NCBI GenBank assembly: GCA_033182465.1
Contig: CP137325.1
Coordinates: 2,046,001-2,110,000, forward strand
DNA from: Sanghuangporus weigelae
Taxonomy: Eukaryota; Basidiomycota; Agaricomycetes; Hymenochaetales; Hymenochaetaceae
Reading direction: 5' to 3'
Length of the DNA stretch: 64,000 nucleotides
In this document: piece by piece, positions 1 through 11,970 of the stretch
Layout: every line of letters starts with the position of its first letter
Position numbering within the stretch: position 1 is the stretch's first letter
Translations under genes and position numbers: made by a program
The notes under the pieces: generated by a model
Seen by the model: the letters and a program-made list of their open reading frames with translations, nothing else
Databases searched by the model: none
What the model was told of the DNA's origin: nothing

Positions 1-54
1 GTTTTTCCATATTATACACACTAACTTTATTTACAAACAACGACGACTGCTTCA

Positions 55-1057
55 ATGTCAACTATCGAAGTTGAGAGCGTGCAGGCTACTCCTCCCGTGG
101 GGGTGGATGCTGCTCTCCGTGCTGCCGACGATCCAGCTTTCGTCGGAGAACCAACACTTTTTCAGCAGGAATTCTCTCTTGTTGGAAGAGTTGCTACTGT
201 CACAGGTGGTGGACGTGGCTTGGGACTTGAGATGGCTCAGGCACTTGCGGAAGCTGGTGCAACAGTTTATTGTCTTGCCAAGAGCATGGATCCGACTGAT
301 ACATGGAGAGCCGCGCAGGAGTACGTATTAAAGCTGGCCCAAGCGAAGTCTTCTCGTCTCGAATACAGGAGTGTCGATGTTTCGGACCAAAAGGCGATCT
401 GGGCTGCCATGGAAGATATAGCAAACAAAGAGGGTCGTATTGATATCTGCGTGGCGGCAGCTGGCATTGGCGGGGTTGTGTCCTGTCTCGAAGTTTCTGC
501 GGAACAGTTTGAGGAGACCATCAACGTCAATGTAAACGGTGCATTCTACACAGCACAAGGAGCCGCGAGGCAAATGAAGAAGCGGGGAGTTCCCGGCAGC
601 ATTATTTTCGTTTCATCCATAGCTGCCAGCGTCTCTCTACAGGGCACGCCAGCCACGCCTTATTGCGCAAGCAAAGCGGCATGTAATCAGATGGCGCGTT
701 GCATGGCTATGGAGCTTGGGCAGTATGGAATTCGAGTCAACTCTCTGTCCCCAGGGTATATCCCTACCGAGTAAGTCACTCAGATTGATCGCAAAGCTTC
801 TTCTGATGTCACCTCTTCCAGCTTCAATCAGAAATATATTGATGCTGATCCGAAGGTCGGAGAGATGTGGGCATCCCAAAACTACTTTGGACGACTGGGA
901 AAACGCTCCGAGATGAGGGGTATAGCTGTTTGGTTAGCATCCGATTCATCTACGTTCTGCACAGGAAGCGAGTGAGTTGAGTTTGTCTTCGACTCACTGG
1001 GCCAAACCTAACTTGAGATTTAGCATAGTGATAGATGGCGGACACCGTGCTTGGTGA
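55..1057 (+). CDS. Short-chain dehydrogenase/reductase (SDR), sorbose reductase-like
   Basis: Predicted exons 55..770, 822..971 and 1024..1057 give 299 residues. All three coding pieces meet in frame, with GT..AG introns of 51 and 52 bases. The nucleotide-binding motif TGGGRGLG lies near residue 50, followed by an AAAG motif in the NAG position. The catalytic serine is in IIFVSSIAAS and the YxxxK pair is in YCASKAA. The end GSDIVIDGGHRAW is a classic SDR C-terminus and confirms the last exon. The family reduces or oxidises alcohol and ketone groups with NAD(P)H. The closest fungal types I know are Sou1-like sorbose or L-xylulose reductases and mannitol dehydrogenases, so a cytosolic sugar-alcohol role is likely but the substrate is inferred. 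The gene looks intact. The 54 bases before the ATG are AT-rich leader. Confidence 0.9.
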
Positions 1058-1251
1058 AGTAGAAATGTCTGGCGAATATAGGCGGTGATTTGCAGCTGTA
1101 CTTGTTTGATGTGCCGCAACTGATCTTCGATTAGCCTGCTTCTGAAAAACCTGAATAAATATTCGTGGAGCCGACTGATAGTCATACAATATACTATACA
1201 CATCGTATGGAAACACATAGACATCGCGATAAGATGACTTCAAGTTCTGAC

Positions 1252-2946
1252 CTAACAAGAAACGTCTGAACAGACGAACAATGCACCAAAGTCATTCTCC
1301 AGGTTTCGAATACATCGGTCAATAATGATTCGCCCTGGTCCAAAGTTATGCTGGACGACGACGGCTTTGATGATTTGCAGCAGCCCGATCGTGTATGGAT
1401 TCGCATCGGTGACCCGTATGTAATCAATCTGCCTGCAGCGGTCTTGTTCAGATTTCCAGCAAACGGTAATGCAATTTGAAAGCACGAATGTCTCCAGACT
1501 ACTGGGGACATTTGACAGCATGTCACGAATGGCCTCGGCGACGATTGGAGACATAGATTTGTTGCCTCCTCTTCCTTGAGTCACGTCGATTGCGACACTG
1601 AGAGATCTAAGGCGTCTCTGCCGCTGCATAAACTGGATTGCTACTCTGCTCCATCCTCTGAAGTCCACATCTTCTACAGAACTCGCGGTTTCGTAGTCCA
1701 TATCAAAGGCACGATGGTGCATTTCGTCCATCCATGAACTAGCCTTCATATCAAAAGATACCTCCGATACGTTTTCGCAAGATAGATTCGATAGGATGCG
1801 GTTTAGTAACGAGGTTGAGGTTTTCCCGGCGGCATGAATCGATAGAGAGCGGAGATTGGGCAAGTTTACAGCCGGATCGAGCCTATCGCCTTGCCAGGCG
1901 GAGGTTTGCGCGAACGAAAATTTGACTTTCTTCAGCCCAGGAAGTGAGCCCAGGAAAGAGAGAAGATCATCTACATGGATAGAGTCTTCGTCAAAACTCA
2001 GCTCGCATTGGGCAATGCCTGTCCCGGGTAGAGGGTGTGGAACGAAGTTTGCCTCCAAGAAGCGCAGGTGAGGCATAGTCCAAGTTTCATAAATATGCAC
2101 ATTTGGTTGACCAAAGCCGTTCTGAGCAGTACGTTCGTTACGAATGTATTTCGACCACGTCATACCAAGGCAACTGAGAACGGGGAGATGAATCGCGTCG
2201 AATTGAGGTCGCAAGATGGGATCATTAACAGGAGAAATTGTGACTTCTTGAAGTCGTGCGGAGTGATCAAGTACGCCATTTACGTTGGGAGCGAAGTACA
2301 TGATTGGTTCGATTCGTGCCTTGAGAGGCATAACCCCGCTACGTTCCACAATCGTCTTGATCTGCCTAGGCGTCGTGTTCACCGTCAGAGGGAACTTTGC
2401 CCAAATCTCCGGGGAAGAGAGCAACACGGATCGGAATCGAGTACATACTTCACATAGCTGGACGGCTTCAGACAACGTTGAGGCAGCGTGCCAAAGTATG
2501 CGAGATAGCAATTCGTCTGGCAATCTAGCCAGTCCAAGATGCATTGCGATTGTTTCTATGCTCTTTTCTGTGCGCTCGATTGCTTCTTCCAGGGAATCAG
2601 TGAGAGCACGAAGTGTGCTTAAGATGCCTTTGAACCTCCTAGACTGACTTCGTGAAGCTCTGAATGACTCCAGAAAGTCTTCGCAGGAAGCGATACGAGG
2701 AAGGTCACCACTGCAGAAGCATATGAGTTAAACAAGAAAACGGAAGTTGTAAATTAATCACCTGGCATTATAAACCGAGTCCCATATATCGTTGGTATCC
2801 AGCGCACTTCTGCTGCTTCCCGTCAGAATCCCATTCAAAAAACCAAGCAGTGTTTGAATATCGTCTCTGTGGAACTTAACGGGCCGGATTGTTGGCATGA
2901 CTGTGCTCGTTTCTGTACTAAAAGGTGAAGCAAAAAGTCTGCACAT
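1252..2946 (-). CDS. F-box protein with N-terminal coiled coil
   Basis: Predicted exons are 2762..2946 and 1252..2710, with a 51-base GT..AG intron; the reading frame runs straight through the junction. The first residues include a helical, charged segment (SLEEAIERTEKSIETIAM), then an F-box-like stretch LARLPDELLSRILWHA. About 400 residues follow with leucine-rich, irregular repeats. This coiled coil plus F-box plus diverged LRR plan is one of the largest families of agaricomycetes. The F-box binds Skp1 in SCF ubiquitin ligases and the C-terminal part selects the substrate, which is unknown here. The start could be 2946 or the inner ATG at 2898 (MPTIRPVK); the second looks more like the usual family start. 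No clear break is seen. Confidence 0.8.
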
Positions 2947-3304
2947 TGACAGAAATGAAGCTGCGGACAGACAGCATTTGCGACATGTTGATCTAAAGGC
3001 TGAGTAGCTAGCTTTTAAGTTTGTTTATTGAATTGGTAGAGACGAGCGGTGATTAAGGCCTTCTCGGAGACCGAGGTTCCTCGGCAGATTCAAACAAGCG
3101 GCTACCAGCAGTTTTTCAACTTTTTGTTTATCCTGCAACACACCGACATCATTGATCGGAGACGTCTCCATGACTGTGATTTACGTGATGGTTGAAATCC
3201 GTAAGGTATCTCAAATTGCGATACCATAGCTTCCGACAGACGGACAACAAGAACCAAGAATTGTACGGAATCAGAATAAAATTAATTCGGTTGAGAGCAA
3301 TCGA
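2947..3304. other. Intergenic region, no gene seen
   Basis: Space between the divergent start of the F-box gene and the 3' end of the hydrolase gene. A stretch at 3033-3107 faintly recalls a class II tRNA but fails on the T arm. Nothing else supportable is seen. Confidence 0.6.
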
Positions 3305-4570
3305 CTACACGGACTGTTCAACAAAGCGCTTGATGACATCTACAGTCTCTGACCGCTCCGCTTCGTCGCTGAAAACAGCCACATAATCATGCCAGGCGTC
3401 CTTCTCTTCGTAATAAATCACCTTGTCTTCACCCATCGAATTCTTCATCCTCCGGTAAAGTTCCCTGCATTGATCTAGAAGAACCTCGACATCGCCCGCA
3501 TCAATGAATGTCCGTGGGAAGCCCTCGAAGCTCACGTTTTCGAGGTACAAGCTTGCAGGCGAAATGTAAGGAGTTTGAGACGTAATGTCTGGCCCAAATG
3601 GTTCAATGAATGCAGGCGGTGCGTCAACCGCGTGAGGTGTTCGGAACAGCGTGATCGTATCATACTTGGCGTTCGTGTAAAGGGATGATCCTTCGTACCA
3701 GTGAGAGCCACTCATGTCAGCCCAAGGAGAGAGCAGGACTAGGGCAGAGGGCACATCTGGCAAATTCGGAATGGTCCCTTTGTATTCGAGCAAGTACCGT
3801 GTTAAGGCCAGGGCGAGATTTGCCCCTGCAGAATTACCTGCAATGATGATCTGATTGGAAGAATATCCCAGCTTATTTATCAAGTAGCTGTAGCCTGAAA
3901 TTGCATCGATTAAAGCAGAAGGGAACTGCCCTCTCGTCGGTTCGGGAGGGATAGATGTAAGTCTGTACTCGAGGTTGAACGTCCGAATTACAGACGGGCA
4001 CGAATCGAGAAATGCATGGCAGATATTCGAGCACGGATGATTCGGGTGCGCAGAAGCCATTGTGTAACCTCCGCCATGAAGGAAGTAGACAATTTTCTCG
4101 TCCTCGTCGGGCTTTTGTTCGACCACGATGTTCGAGCCTTTTTTGTGCATCCAGTAGCCAGGAACCCTTTCTGCACCTACACCCGCCGTCTCCGCCCATT
4201 CTTTGATTTTTCCAGTAACGAGATCTGGTGCACTGTCCACGTAGACTCCATTCGCTGCCTCGCTGCTGTCAAAGTTCTGGTCTGAGGTCGGGGTAGAGAA
4301 CAGTTTCATCGATCTGCATATTACATAATTAGGTCAGAACCAGAACAAACAAGAGCCGGAGATTATCATTCACGATCGTTCTAAGCCAACCAACCATGCG
4401 CGGATGAATTGTAGAAACACGGCCTTCTTTAATGTCCATGACTTGCGCGTACGCTGAGCAGGTGTCAGGTTTGTGATTACCCACCATGGCAGGCGGAGAA
4501 ACATTGTCCCAAGCCAGAACCAAGCGTAGGGCCGCTGTAGAGAGGGAGCGACTCTGGTGCGGTAGGACAT
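3305..4570 (-). CDS. Alpha/beta hydrolase fold-3 esterase (hormone-sensitive lipase family)
   Basis: Predicted exons 4374..4570 and 3305..4313 join in frame over a 60-base GT..AG intron and give 401 residues. The oxyanion-hole motif HGGGY sits near residue 140, the nucleophile elbow GNSAG near residue 235, and the C-terminal acid and histidine region ends in DAGDVEVLLDQ and EKDAWHDYV. These mark the HSL (fold-3) group of esterases and deacetylases. The N-terminal exon is hydrophobic and aromatic (AWFWLGTMFLRLPWW), followed by a basic patch, which suggests a membrane anchor like that of the yeast sterol deacetylase Say1. Hydrolysis of a lipid or sterol ester at the endoplasmic reticulum is a reasonable inference; the substrate is unknown. 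The gene looks intact. Confidence 0.87.
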
Positions 4571-5305
4571 GAGTAGTGCTATTCCGAGTCTTGGTTGAAA
4601 ATAAAGCTGATACCGGTACTGGGTGGCAGGGGGAAGTATACTCCTTTATATGAGATTATTTGAAAGCTAACTTGATTGTCCGTGCAGCACGCATCCCACA
4701 AGCTGGCTTCCAACCCCATTTCGAAGGATAGCGTGTTCTACTTCTCCCTTGCGCATGCCAGTGAAGCGCATCATATAGGACATACGAGAATCTTCCGCCG
4801 GTGAAGATGTGATTTCTTCGGGTGTTCTCTCGGCATCAGCGGGCTATTCGGCAACCGAAGACCACCTCTCCGTTCTTCGGATTTGCAAAAGTGCTGTTCC
4901 TTTTCCATGATTTTTTTTTCAAATGCGCATCATTTGCAAATTACTGAGTACAGATCGGTTGATGGCTTGTAGCCAAACCTCATTAGCTGGCTTTGATGAA
5001 GTATTTGAGCTAAATACCCATGTCTCTCTACTCCGGTACCGGCGTAAGTTCAACTGGACACCCCGCTCACACTCTCCGTTCTGCGATATGGCATCCGCAA
5101 GCGGCATATCTGTGTCCCAGGTCGATTCAACAGTGAGCCTTGCATCCATCTTTATCTTTTAATACTGACATAGCTGCGGTAGTTTGGCTGTTTATTCCTT
5201 TCAGCCGTGTGCGTTCCTAAGACCCAAATGATTGCTCGAGGTCAATTACTAACAAGATGTCTTGTAGCTTTACCTCTGTGTAAGCCAACCTAATCGTTCT
5301 ACAAG
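4571..5305. other. Intergenic region between divergent genes
   Basis: Shared upstream region of the hydrolase gene and the DUF6534 gene. It holds a short open stretch starting at 5089 (MASASGISVSQVDST) that resembles the polar leader of DUF6534 proteins, but I could not find a splice path linking it to the next exon. No other gene is seen. Confidence 0.5.
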
Positions 5306-6552
5306 ATGAATGCTCACTTAAACTGGGCCTTAAGCCTGTGGGGCGTCGGGTGCCTTCAGTTATTCTTATATTACGAAGTAAGTAACCTAAAGTGGTGTTC
5401 TAATCGGGGTATACCCACATTGCGATTCGCAATAGAACTATTGGAAAACCGATAAGAACTGGCTCAAGGTGTACCTACTCGTGATATGGGTGCTGGACAC
5501 GGCTCATCAAATTATGCTCCTGCACGCGGAATATTTACTGCTTGTAAGGAGCCTCGCCGATGTAGCATACCTAAGCCGTTTGCCGAAGTCAGTATTCCAT
5601 CTTATAAGAAGTCTATTGTTTATCCCTTTGCAGGTCAGGAACAAGCACTGCCATAGTTACTACCATTATCGATGCTCTAGTCCAAGCTATGTTCGTTCGG
5701 CGCAGTTGGCATCGTGAGTGACTCAGATTTATCTTCACAACGAAGTTCACGGCCCGGAAGTAAGCAATAGAAACCGCATGCTTGTTGGGATCCTCTCTAT
5801 CGCCATTCTGGGACAATTTATAGTCAACCTGTGGTACTTCAGCCAGATCATCATCTTGACCGAATTGTCACAGCTATCAACGGTTGTTCATGTTGATCTG
5901 GCTCTAAACAGCACCATGGCCTTCACGGATACACTACTTGCTGCTGCGCTCATGTGGCTACTGTGGAGTTCGCACTCCGGGATCAAACGGACTGCACCCA
6001 TCCTAAATCGCCTCATCGCGTATACCGTCGGAACTGGGCTTGTCACTTCTCTGTGCGCAATCACGGGCCTGATTGGCGCTATAGTTTCACCGAATGCCCT
6101 TATCTACTTGCTTATGAACTTGATTCTTCCCAAACGTGAGTGTTTTGCTATTCTATGGCATAGATGAGTGGAGCTGATACATCTCTCCCAGTGTACTTCA
6201 ATTGTTTGCTTGCTTCGTTCGTTGACTTTGCCCCATAAACTGCAATCGGGACTGACTTTACTTAGATTGAACGCTCGTTCTCGCCTCCGCGGTGCTCTGA
6301 GCAACGATGTAGGTGGTCTAAGTATCCATCTTGATAATTACCCATCAACGTCAAATGGAAGTTCAAACATCACGCCGCGCTCGTTTAATAAGGTATTTAC
6401 GCCTCCTTTTCTGCCTTACAATTCCCCCCCCCCACGCCAAGTTGCAGGTCTCAAGCTCTAGGGTGATCGAATGCAGAGTAGATATCGACATAGAGCCTGA
6501 GAGCAATCCACATTCAGTGAGTCATTCGATCCTGTGGGAAGAGCTGAACTGA
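5306..6552 (+). CDS. DUF6534 multi-pass membrane protein
   Basis: Predicted exons 5306..5377, 5436..5587, 5634..5713, 5761..6135, 6192..6216, 6266..6392 and 6448..6552 are consistent in phase and give 311 residues. The order of membrane segments and the motifs LWGVGCLQLFLYYE, KNWLKVYLLVIWVLDTAHQ, IVTTIIDALVQAMFVRR and LLASLNARSRLRG match the DUF6534 family of agaricomycetes, which has about seven membrane helices. Function of the family is unknown. The usual protein starts about 25 residues earlier with a polar leader and part of helix 1, so an upstream exon may be missing from this model. The C-terminal tail is polar and probably cytosolic. Confidence is good for the family and lower for the start. 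Confidence 0.75.
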
Positions 6553-7642
6553 TGCCATCATCTCTAAGAAGTCCGCAAGCAAAGCTTCGTTGTCTGACAA
6601 TGATTCGGCAGGTATCCATTGCTTGCGTGCTTAGGTTCATACCATTGTATGGTTATAGGTCTCTGTGAGTGCACTGGTCAGCTGCGCAGTCGCATTTCAT
6701 GACCACATTTCGGCGAAGAACAGACGATAGTACTAAAGGACATGCGAAGCGGCAACTTCTGATTTCACCTTCCATTCCTCGCAGAATGCAGATGGAAGTC
6801 CTTAAATTATTGAAATTGTAGCAATTCGCCTGACTATGGATGTTGTATGGATGTATGTATAACGCTTGAACGAACTTGAGGATTGAGACTGCGGAAGCAT
6901 AACCTGAATGCTTGTAGCTCCGATAACTTATTTTTCAGACAGAGCCATCAAGATCCCAACAACACGGACACGCTCTACTTCGGAATAATCTGAGTTACGT
7001 GTATAATCAACTGCGAAGCTTACCGGTCCTGATGGATCATGACAGTATTCTCTATTATTTGAAATGGCCACTGATACGTCATTTCCCGCCTCTTTTCGCA
7101 TTACTAGTAACTTCGCCCTCACTATTAGCAAGTTAAGAGTCGGATGGGTCCAGGACAAGAAAAGCCCGACCGTTTGAATTTTGACATTGAAAGCGATGGA
7201 CTATCTGACAATGTCTCCGTCGGGCTCCCAGGGACTGAACTTTCATCACTTTTGCACGGAGGGGTGGATTTCTCTCCTCTTGGACAATCCTACGGCCATC
7301 TATCACACCCACGTACGATACATTTACTTACCTTCCCGTCTGAAACAATCGCGTGCAAGTCAGTGCAGTATGTAAGCTACGGAAAACCTAATCTTCTCTT
7401 CGAAGATTTCTTTCACCGATCACCAAATCTCCCTAGCACAAAGGAAAGCGCTTTGTTGTGTTTTGTTTTCGATTGCTCATGGCGCCAGAATTCATTCCTG
7501 CAATTAGGGGTTTCTTTCTAAAATATCGAGCTACGGGTTTATACGTCTGCAAACGGCAGTCTGCTCAACGCATGCATATCTAGATCTATCAAGAGGCGTT
7601 CTGCCGCAGATCCACAGTACAGAGCAGAAAATTGCACTTAAG
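6553..7642. other. Intergenic region, no gene seen
   Basis: About 1.1 kb between the convergent ends of the DUF6534 gene and the first kinase gene. Open stretches here are short, lack family motifs and do not splice into a sensible protein. Confidence 0.6.
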
Positions 7643-9995
7643 TCATGTGGATCGTCCGTATCTAGTTTCTAGGCGTAGTAGCTCCCTACATGTGACGACG
7701 TCAGACAAACACATTGCTGAACCAGTTGGACACCTACATAATTTGACCTCACTTCTGCTTGCGGTTGCAAACATCCCACCCTTGGGATTAAAGTCGACGG
7801 AAATGACCTGGTCATTATGCTCGGTGAGAGTCCTCACTAGCTGCCCATACTTCAACGTCCATATCCGCGTTGATCCATCCTTCGAACTGCTCGCAACCCA
7901 TTTCGCGTCCTTTCCCAGTGCGATACTAGTGACTTTGACAGCATGACCGGTGAACTCTAGTGGAGGGATACGATCCGCTGTGACGTGCCATTTTTTGATC
8001 AAATTTCCACCACAACCAACTATCCTTTTGCCACTGGGAGAGAAAACGAGAGATTTGACGGGCCCAGAAAGTCCATCGAGTCTCCGGGTGAGCGACATTG
8101 TGTGCTCATCCCAGATTCTCACGATCGAGTCTCTGCCGCCGGTGGCGATACTCTGTGAATCAGGAGACACTGCCAGACTAATAGCTGCGGCTTGTGGACC
8201 GTCACCCGATAGCTTACGTTCGAGACGAGAGTAAGTGTCCCTTATACGAGAGCTACCGTCCAGTAGGGAGTATACGACGTATCTTCCCGACGGAGCACAT
8301 GCTAGAGATAGGATTTCGTAATTCGCTTTTGGGAAAGAATCCAGAATTTCTTTTCGAAAGATGCTCCAAACCTGCAGCGTTGTCAATCACTGTTATTGCT
8401 AAATTAGCATCTTATCCGAAGGAAATCACGCACTCGAACTGTTCTGTCCGAAGCTGAGGTTACCAAGACATCCGGATCGTGATTACAGCTTAGATTTAGA
8501 ACGCGATTCTCCGCTGTACCGGAAACGCCATGGTCCAGCTCGCTGTAAAGTACAATCTGAGATCCGAAATATCAACGGTGTGGTCTACTCACGAATCAAA
8601 TTGACCCGACTGAGCATCATACAAGCGGACAAAACGATCAAATGCTACTGCCACGAAAGCTCCATCTGCGGTAAAGCGTGCGCAGCGAACTTCCCTAATT
8701 CGAATAGAAATATTTTGTATAGCCTGGTGCAATAGGTAGACGATCGAGACCTACTCATGGTTGAACGCTCTAACTTTATGGTCAAGCTTGACGGTTAGAG
8801 CAGGAGAGACTAAAAAGTAGACCAAACTCAGCATTATGCGTTGTTGAATTATGCAGACGAACCTCGGCCATTCTGAAGATTCGTGGACCCATTGCGTTCA
8901 AGATGATCCTCTATGTGCTCATTTGGGCATAGCATCTTCAATGCCTCATGCATAGTTATTCGTTCCTCTGGGTTTAAGTTCCAGCATTCTTCGTACACTT
9001 TCTTAAGCAGTAAACTACTCGGCCTCTTGGGATCAGGGATATCGAACAGCGGAAGTTTACCCCTGCCGATAATTAATAGAACCTGTTTCTCTATCTTGTA
9101 CTGGTAGTAAGGTATCTTTCGCATCAGGAGTTCCTTGATGAGAACGATTGAGTCAGTTTCTGATGAAACGTTGATGGAAACTTACGTAGATTGTCATTCC
9201 GAAAGCCCAAACGTCTGTCTCCTTGGAATGGGTATTTGACCCAGCTACAAGTTCATAGGCCAGCCAACGAACGGTTCCTTTTTCTCTGGAGCTTGGTCGT
9301 CCCAGTTCTAGACTTGCTTCAATAATGCGTGATGAACCAAAATCGCAGATGATTGCTTTTGGAGGGATCGAATCGGAAACCAGCACGTTTTCCTGGATAT
9401 CGTCATAAGCACGTGAATTTCCTTCGGATAGGCCGTACTCACGCCCTTTATGTCGGAGTGTATCGCATCCATTTTGTGTAGATAGTTCAGTCCTTTCGCT
9501 ATGCCAACGATCTTGTCCCGTTAAGATTCAGAATAAGACTGAGACGAACAAACGCACAAGATCAAAGACATCATAGTCTTTGTTTTCCGTCACAAATTTC
9601 CATGCAGAACCCCTTTCCATCCACTCTGAGATGAGAGACGGATATCCGAGATCATCGAAGGCGTAGCCAAGAAGGAAAGCAACGTTATCATGCTTCAGTT
9701 TTGACCAGATGTAAATCTCTTTTTCAAAAAGCTAGTCACAATATGAGCAACTAATAAAATCCAGGAGGAACAAAGTTCGCACCTGCTTTATGTCCGAACC
9801 GAGATGAAAGCGTATGTGTTTGATGGCTACCTTCTTTCGCTTCTGCGAGTTCGGCTGTCGTACAAAACCAATAGAGACGTCCGAAAACATGCCCTTGCCT
9901 CCAATCTTCTTCTGGTCATAGATGGTCCCCGAAAGATCGAGGCCTTTGAGCCTATCGACCACATCCTGACTGATACCAAACTCCCTTAGATTCAT
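7643..9995 (-). CDS. TKL-type protein kinase fused to Tup1-like WD40 propeller (kinase A1)
   Basis: Nine exons (9783..9995, 9558..9731, 9443..9511, 9186..9392, 8863..9133, 8755..8809, 8593..8694, 8434..8542, 7643..8371) agree in phase and give 642 residues. A short leader ending LKGLDLSGTI precedes the kinase. Glycine loop IGGKGMFSDV, beta-3 lysine in VAIKH, alpha-C glutamate in LFEKEIYIW, catalytic loop HSDIKG, DFG in ICDFGSS, and LAYEL in place of APE are all present. The C-terminal half has WD40 blades such as DSIVRIWDEHTMSLTRRL and DGSTRIWTLKYGQLVRTL, in the order and style of the Tup1 corepressor propeller. Catalytic Asp, Lys and DFG are kept, so activity is expected; H-S-D makes it a non-RD kinase. 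It is the minus-strand neighbour of kinase A2, with starts facing apart across 0.5 kb. Target and partners are unknown. Confidence 0.85.
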
Positions 9996-10489
9996 TGCCA
10001 GAAGGCGATTACGACGACGACGTTCAGTTGGTCTGAAAACTGTGAGCGCAGTTCAGTTAAGGGAGGCAGTACACGCATAGCGCACGCCATTTAAGCGATG
10101 TGCTCATGGTGACGACCAGACCTTTGTTGCATGTACAGCCTTGTACAAGTTAAGATTCATCATTGCAACAACTGATATTCACATTCTTCGGCCATGCGCA
10201 GGTCAGGATCTTACAGGAGGATCAAGAGATGCATCGAGCGAGGCGCTGAGTCGGACGTTCTGTATCCAAGAAAAGGGATTTCGGCGAGAGTTTGGATCCG
10301 AAGATTGGAGTCAGAATGAATTGCGGAACCAAAGCAATACAGTGATAGGCGCCTATTTCCTGTTTTGGTATATTGGTACATTACCTCATGCGTGGCGACT
10401 ACATAAGCCTTACTTACGTCTGAGCTACTTTCACACACTTCTGATCCCCCGAAGCTGGTCTCCCGCCTCTGTACCAGCACCCTCCGTCA
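9996..10489. promoter_or_regulatory. Shared upstream region of divergent kinases A1 and A2
   Basis: 494 bases between two head-to-head kinase starts. No gene is seen. By position it must hold both promoters, but I see no clear TATA box. Confidence 0.4.
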
Positions 10490-11970
10490 ATGGCGTGCGT
10501 ATAAATTCTAAAAAATACGCGGATAAATTCATCTCATCTCTGGAATTCTCTCAGGCCTGAGACCTGGTCGCAATGTAGCGGCCCAGTCCGTCAGGAGCTT
10601 CCTGAGGACCTCGTTCACAATCGCAACTTTGTCAGCGGGACGGCATACTCTGACTTGTACAAAGCGTCGAGGGCAAGCGGAAGCAAGATGGCCATCAAAC
10701 GCCTGAGATTCTACACCGAGAAGGACAAGAATATGGTACGTGGACCTTTGTATTGACTTCCGTCTTGTATCCTGCCCTGAGCCATGTCGTAGCTTATTGA
10801 CGAGTTACACGTGTGGTCCAGCCTTCGCCATGAGAATGTGTTGCGACTGAGTGGATATTCCTTTGATTCATATGGATATCCGTTAGTCGTTACTGACTGG
10901 ATGGATGACGGATCCGCTTGGGATTATGTCAATTCTAATCCGGACTGCGACGTTGTACGACTGGTAAGCCCTATTCATTTCTATCGGTTATTCATTGATG
11001 CGACCTTTTCTTTTCTCTAAGCTTACAGAAACTGCAAGTGGCTTGGCGTACATTCATGACATGCAAGCAGTGCATTCGGATGTCAAGGCTGTGTGTACAC
11101 TAGACGTCTCCATTCATAGCGCACCGGTCTTATTCTTTTGTTTCCTTACAGGATAATGTTCTCGTATCACGTGATGGCCACGCCCGGCTCTCCGATTTTG
11201 GCGTTTCTCGCATGGTCTCGACAAGCTCGAGCATGGCAAACCTCAGTACTGGTCCCTCGGGAACAATACGCTACCTACCGCTCGAATTTTTTTCAGGTTC
11301 AGGTGAGGAATTGATGTACACTACAAAGTCTGATGTATGGGCTTTCGGAATGACCGTATATGTAAGCTCTGTTAATTGCTCATGAGTCTCTGCTTGCTAA
11401 TGGGAGGCGGCGTTTTAAAAGGAACTCATGACGCGGAAACGCCCGTATGATGGTTTCTCGGAAGATGAAATATGCTTAGCTATTATGGACGCGGAGCTAC
11501 CCTCATTCCCTGAATCAAATGAATCCTACTCTACTCCAACTCGAAAAATGGCCGTACAACAAGGCCTCAAGGGAATATGCAATGACTGCTGGATTATCGA
11601 CCCGGGCCCTCGTGCTGACATGGAGTCCATCGTCTCCAGGCTGGGCCGAATCTGTACTTATAGTTCTGACGGAGATAAAATGTTCGCGCAGGACCGACGA
11701 ACACCAGCTCGCTCGGGCACGGCTGACAGTAGTTCTTCCTCATCCTCGTCCTCATCTGATTACACACTTTGCGACTCTGAGTCGGGCCAGTGTAAGACAT
11801 TCAGGAAAGAAGGCGAGGATAGTCTTTACTTCGATGGTGTAACCGGGAAAGACGGCATGCACTGCGCCCAAGGCGTACAGGTGTTACCTCAAACCCGAAG
11901 TCCGTCACTATGGAGTACGTTCGTGGATCAGATTCTCTCTGCGTTAAGATTTTTTCACTTCGTGAAGTAA
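10490..11970 (+). CDS. TKL-type protein kinase with Ser-rich tail, apparent frame break (kinase A2)
   Basis: Predicted exons are 10490..10494, 10555..10736, 10793..10963, 11022..11090, 11152..11361 and 11422..11970. Conserved parts: FVSGTAYSDLYKA (glycine loop), MAIKRLRF (beta-3 Lys), HSDVKA, SDFGVSRM, LPLEF, SDVWAFGMTVY and NDCWIIDPGPRADM. The tail holds a run of ten serines and ends in aromatic residues. The glycine-loop part and the beta-3 part lie in different frames: exons 1 and 2 sum to one base too many, and the shift falls near 10660-10685 (GCGGGAAGC). Either the gene carries a one-base insertion, the assembly has an error, or translation starts at the ATG at 10688 and the N-lobe is shortened. 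The rest is open and in phase. It lies head-to-head with A1 and 1.2 kb before A3. Confidence 0.75.

Noticed and set aside
3033-3107. tRNA-like sequence (ttggtag ... ctaccag with a gagcggtgattaaggc stretch)
   Set aside because: The acceptor arms pair, but the T arm does not form, the B-box is wrong and the anticodon arm has no 7-base loop.
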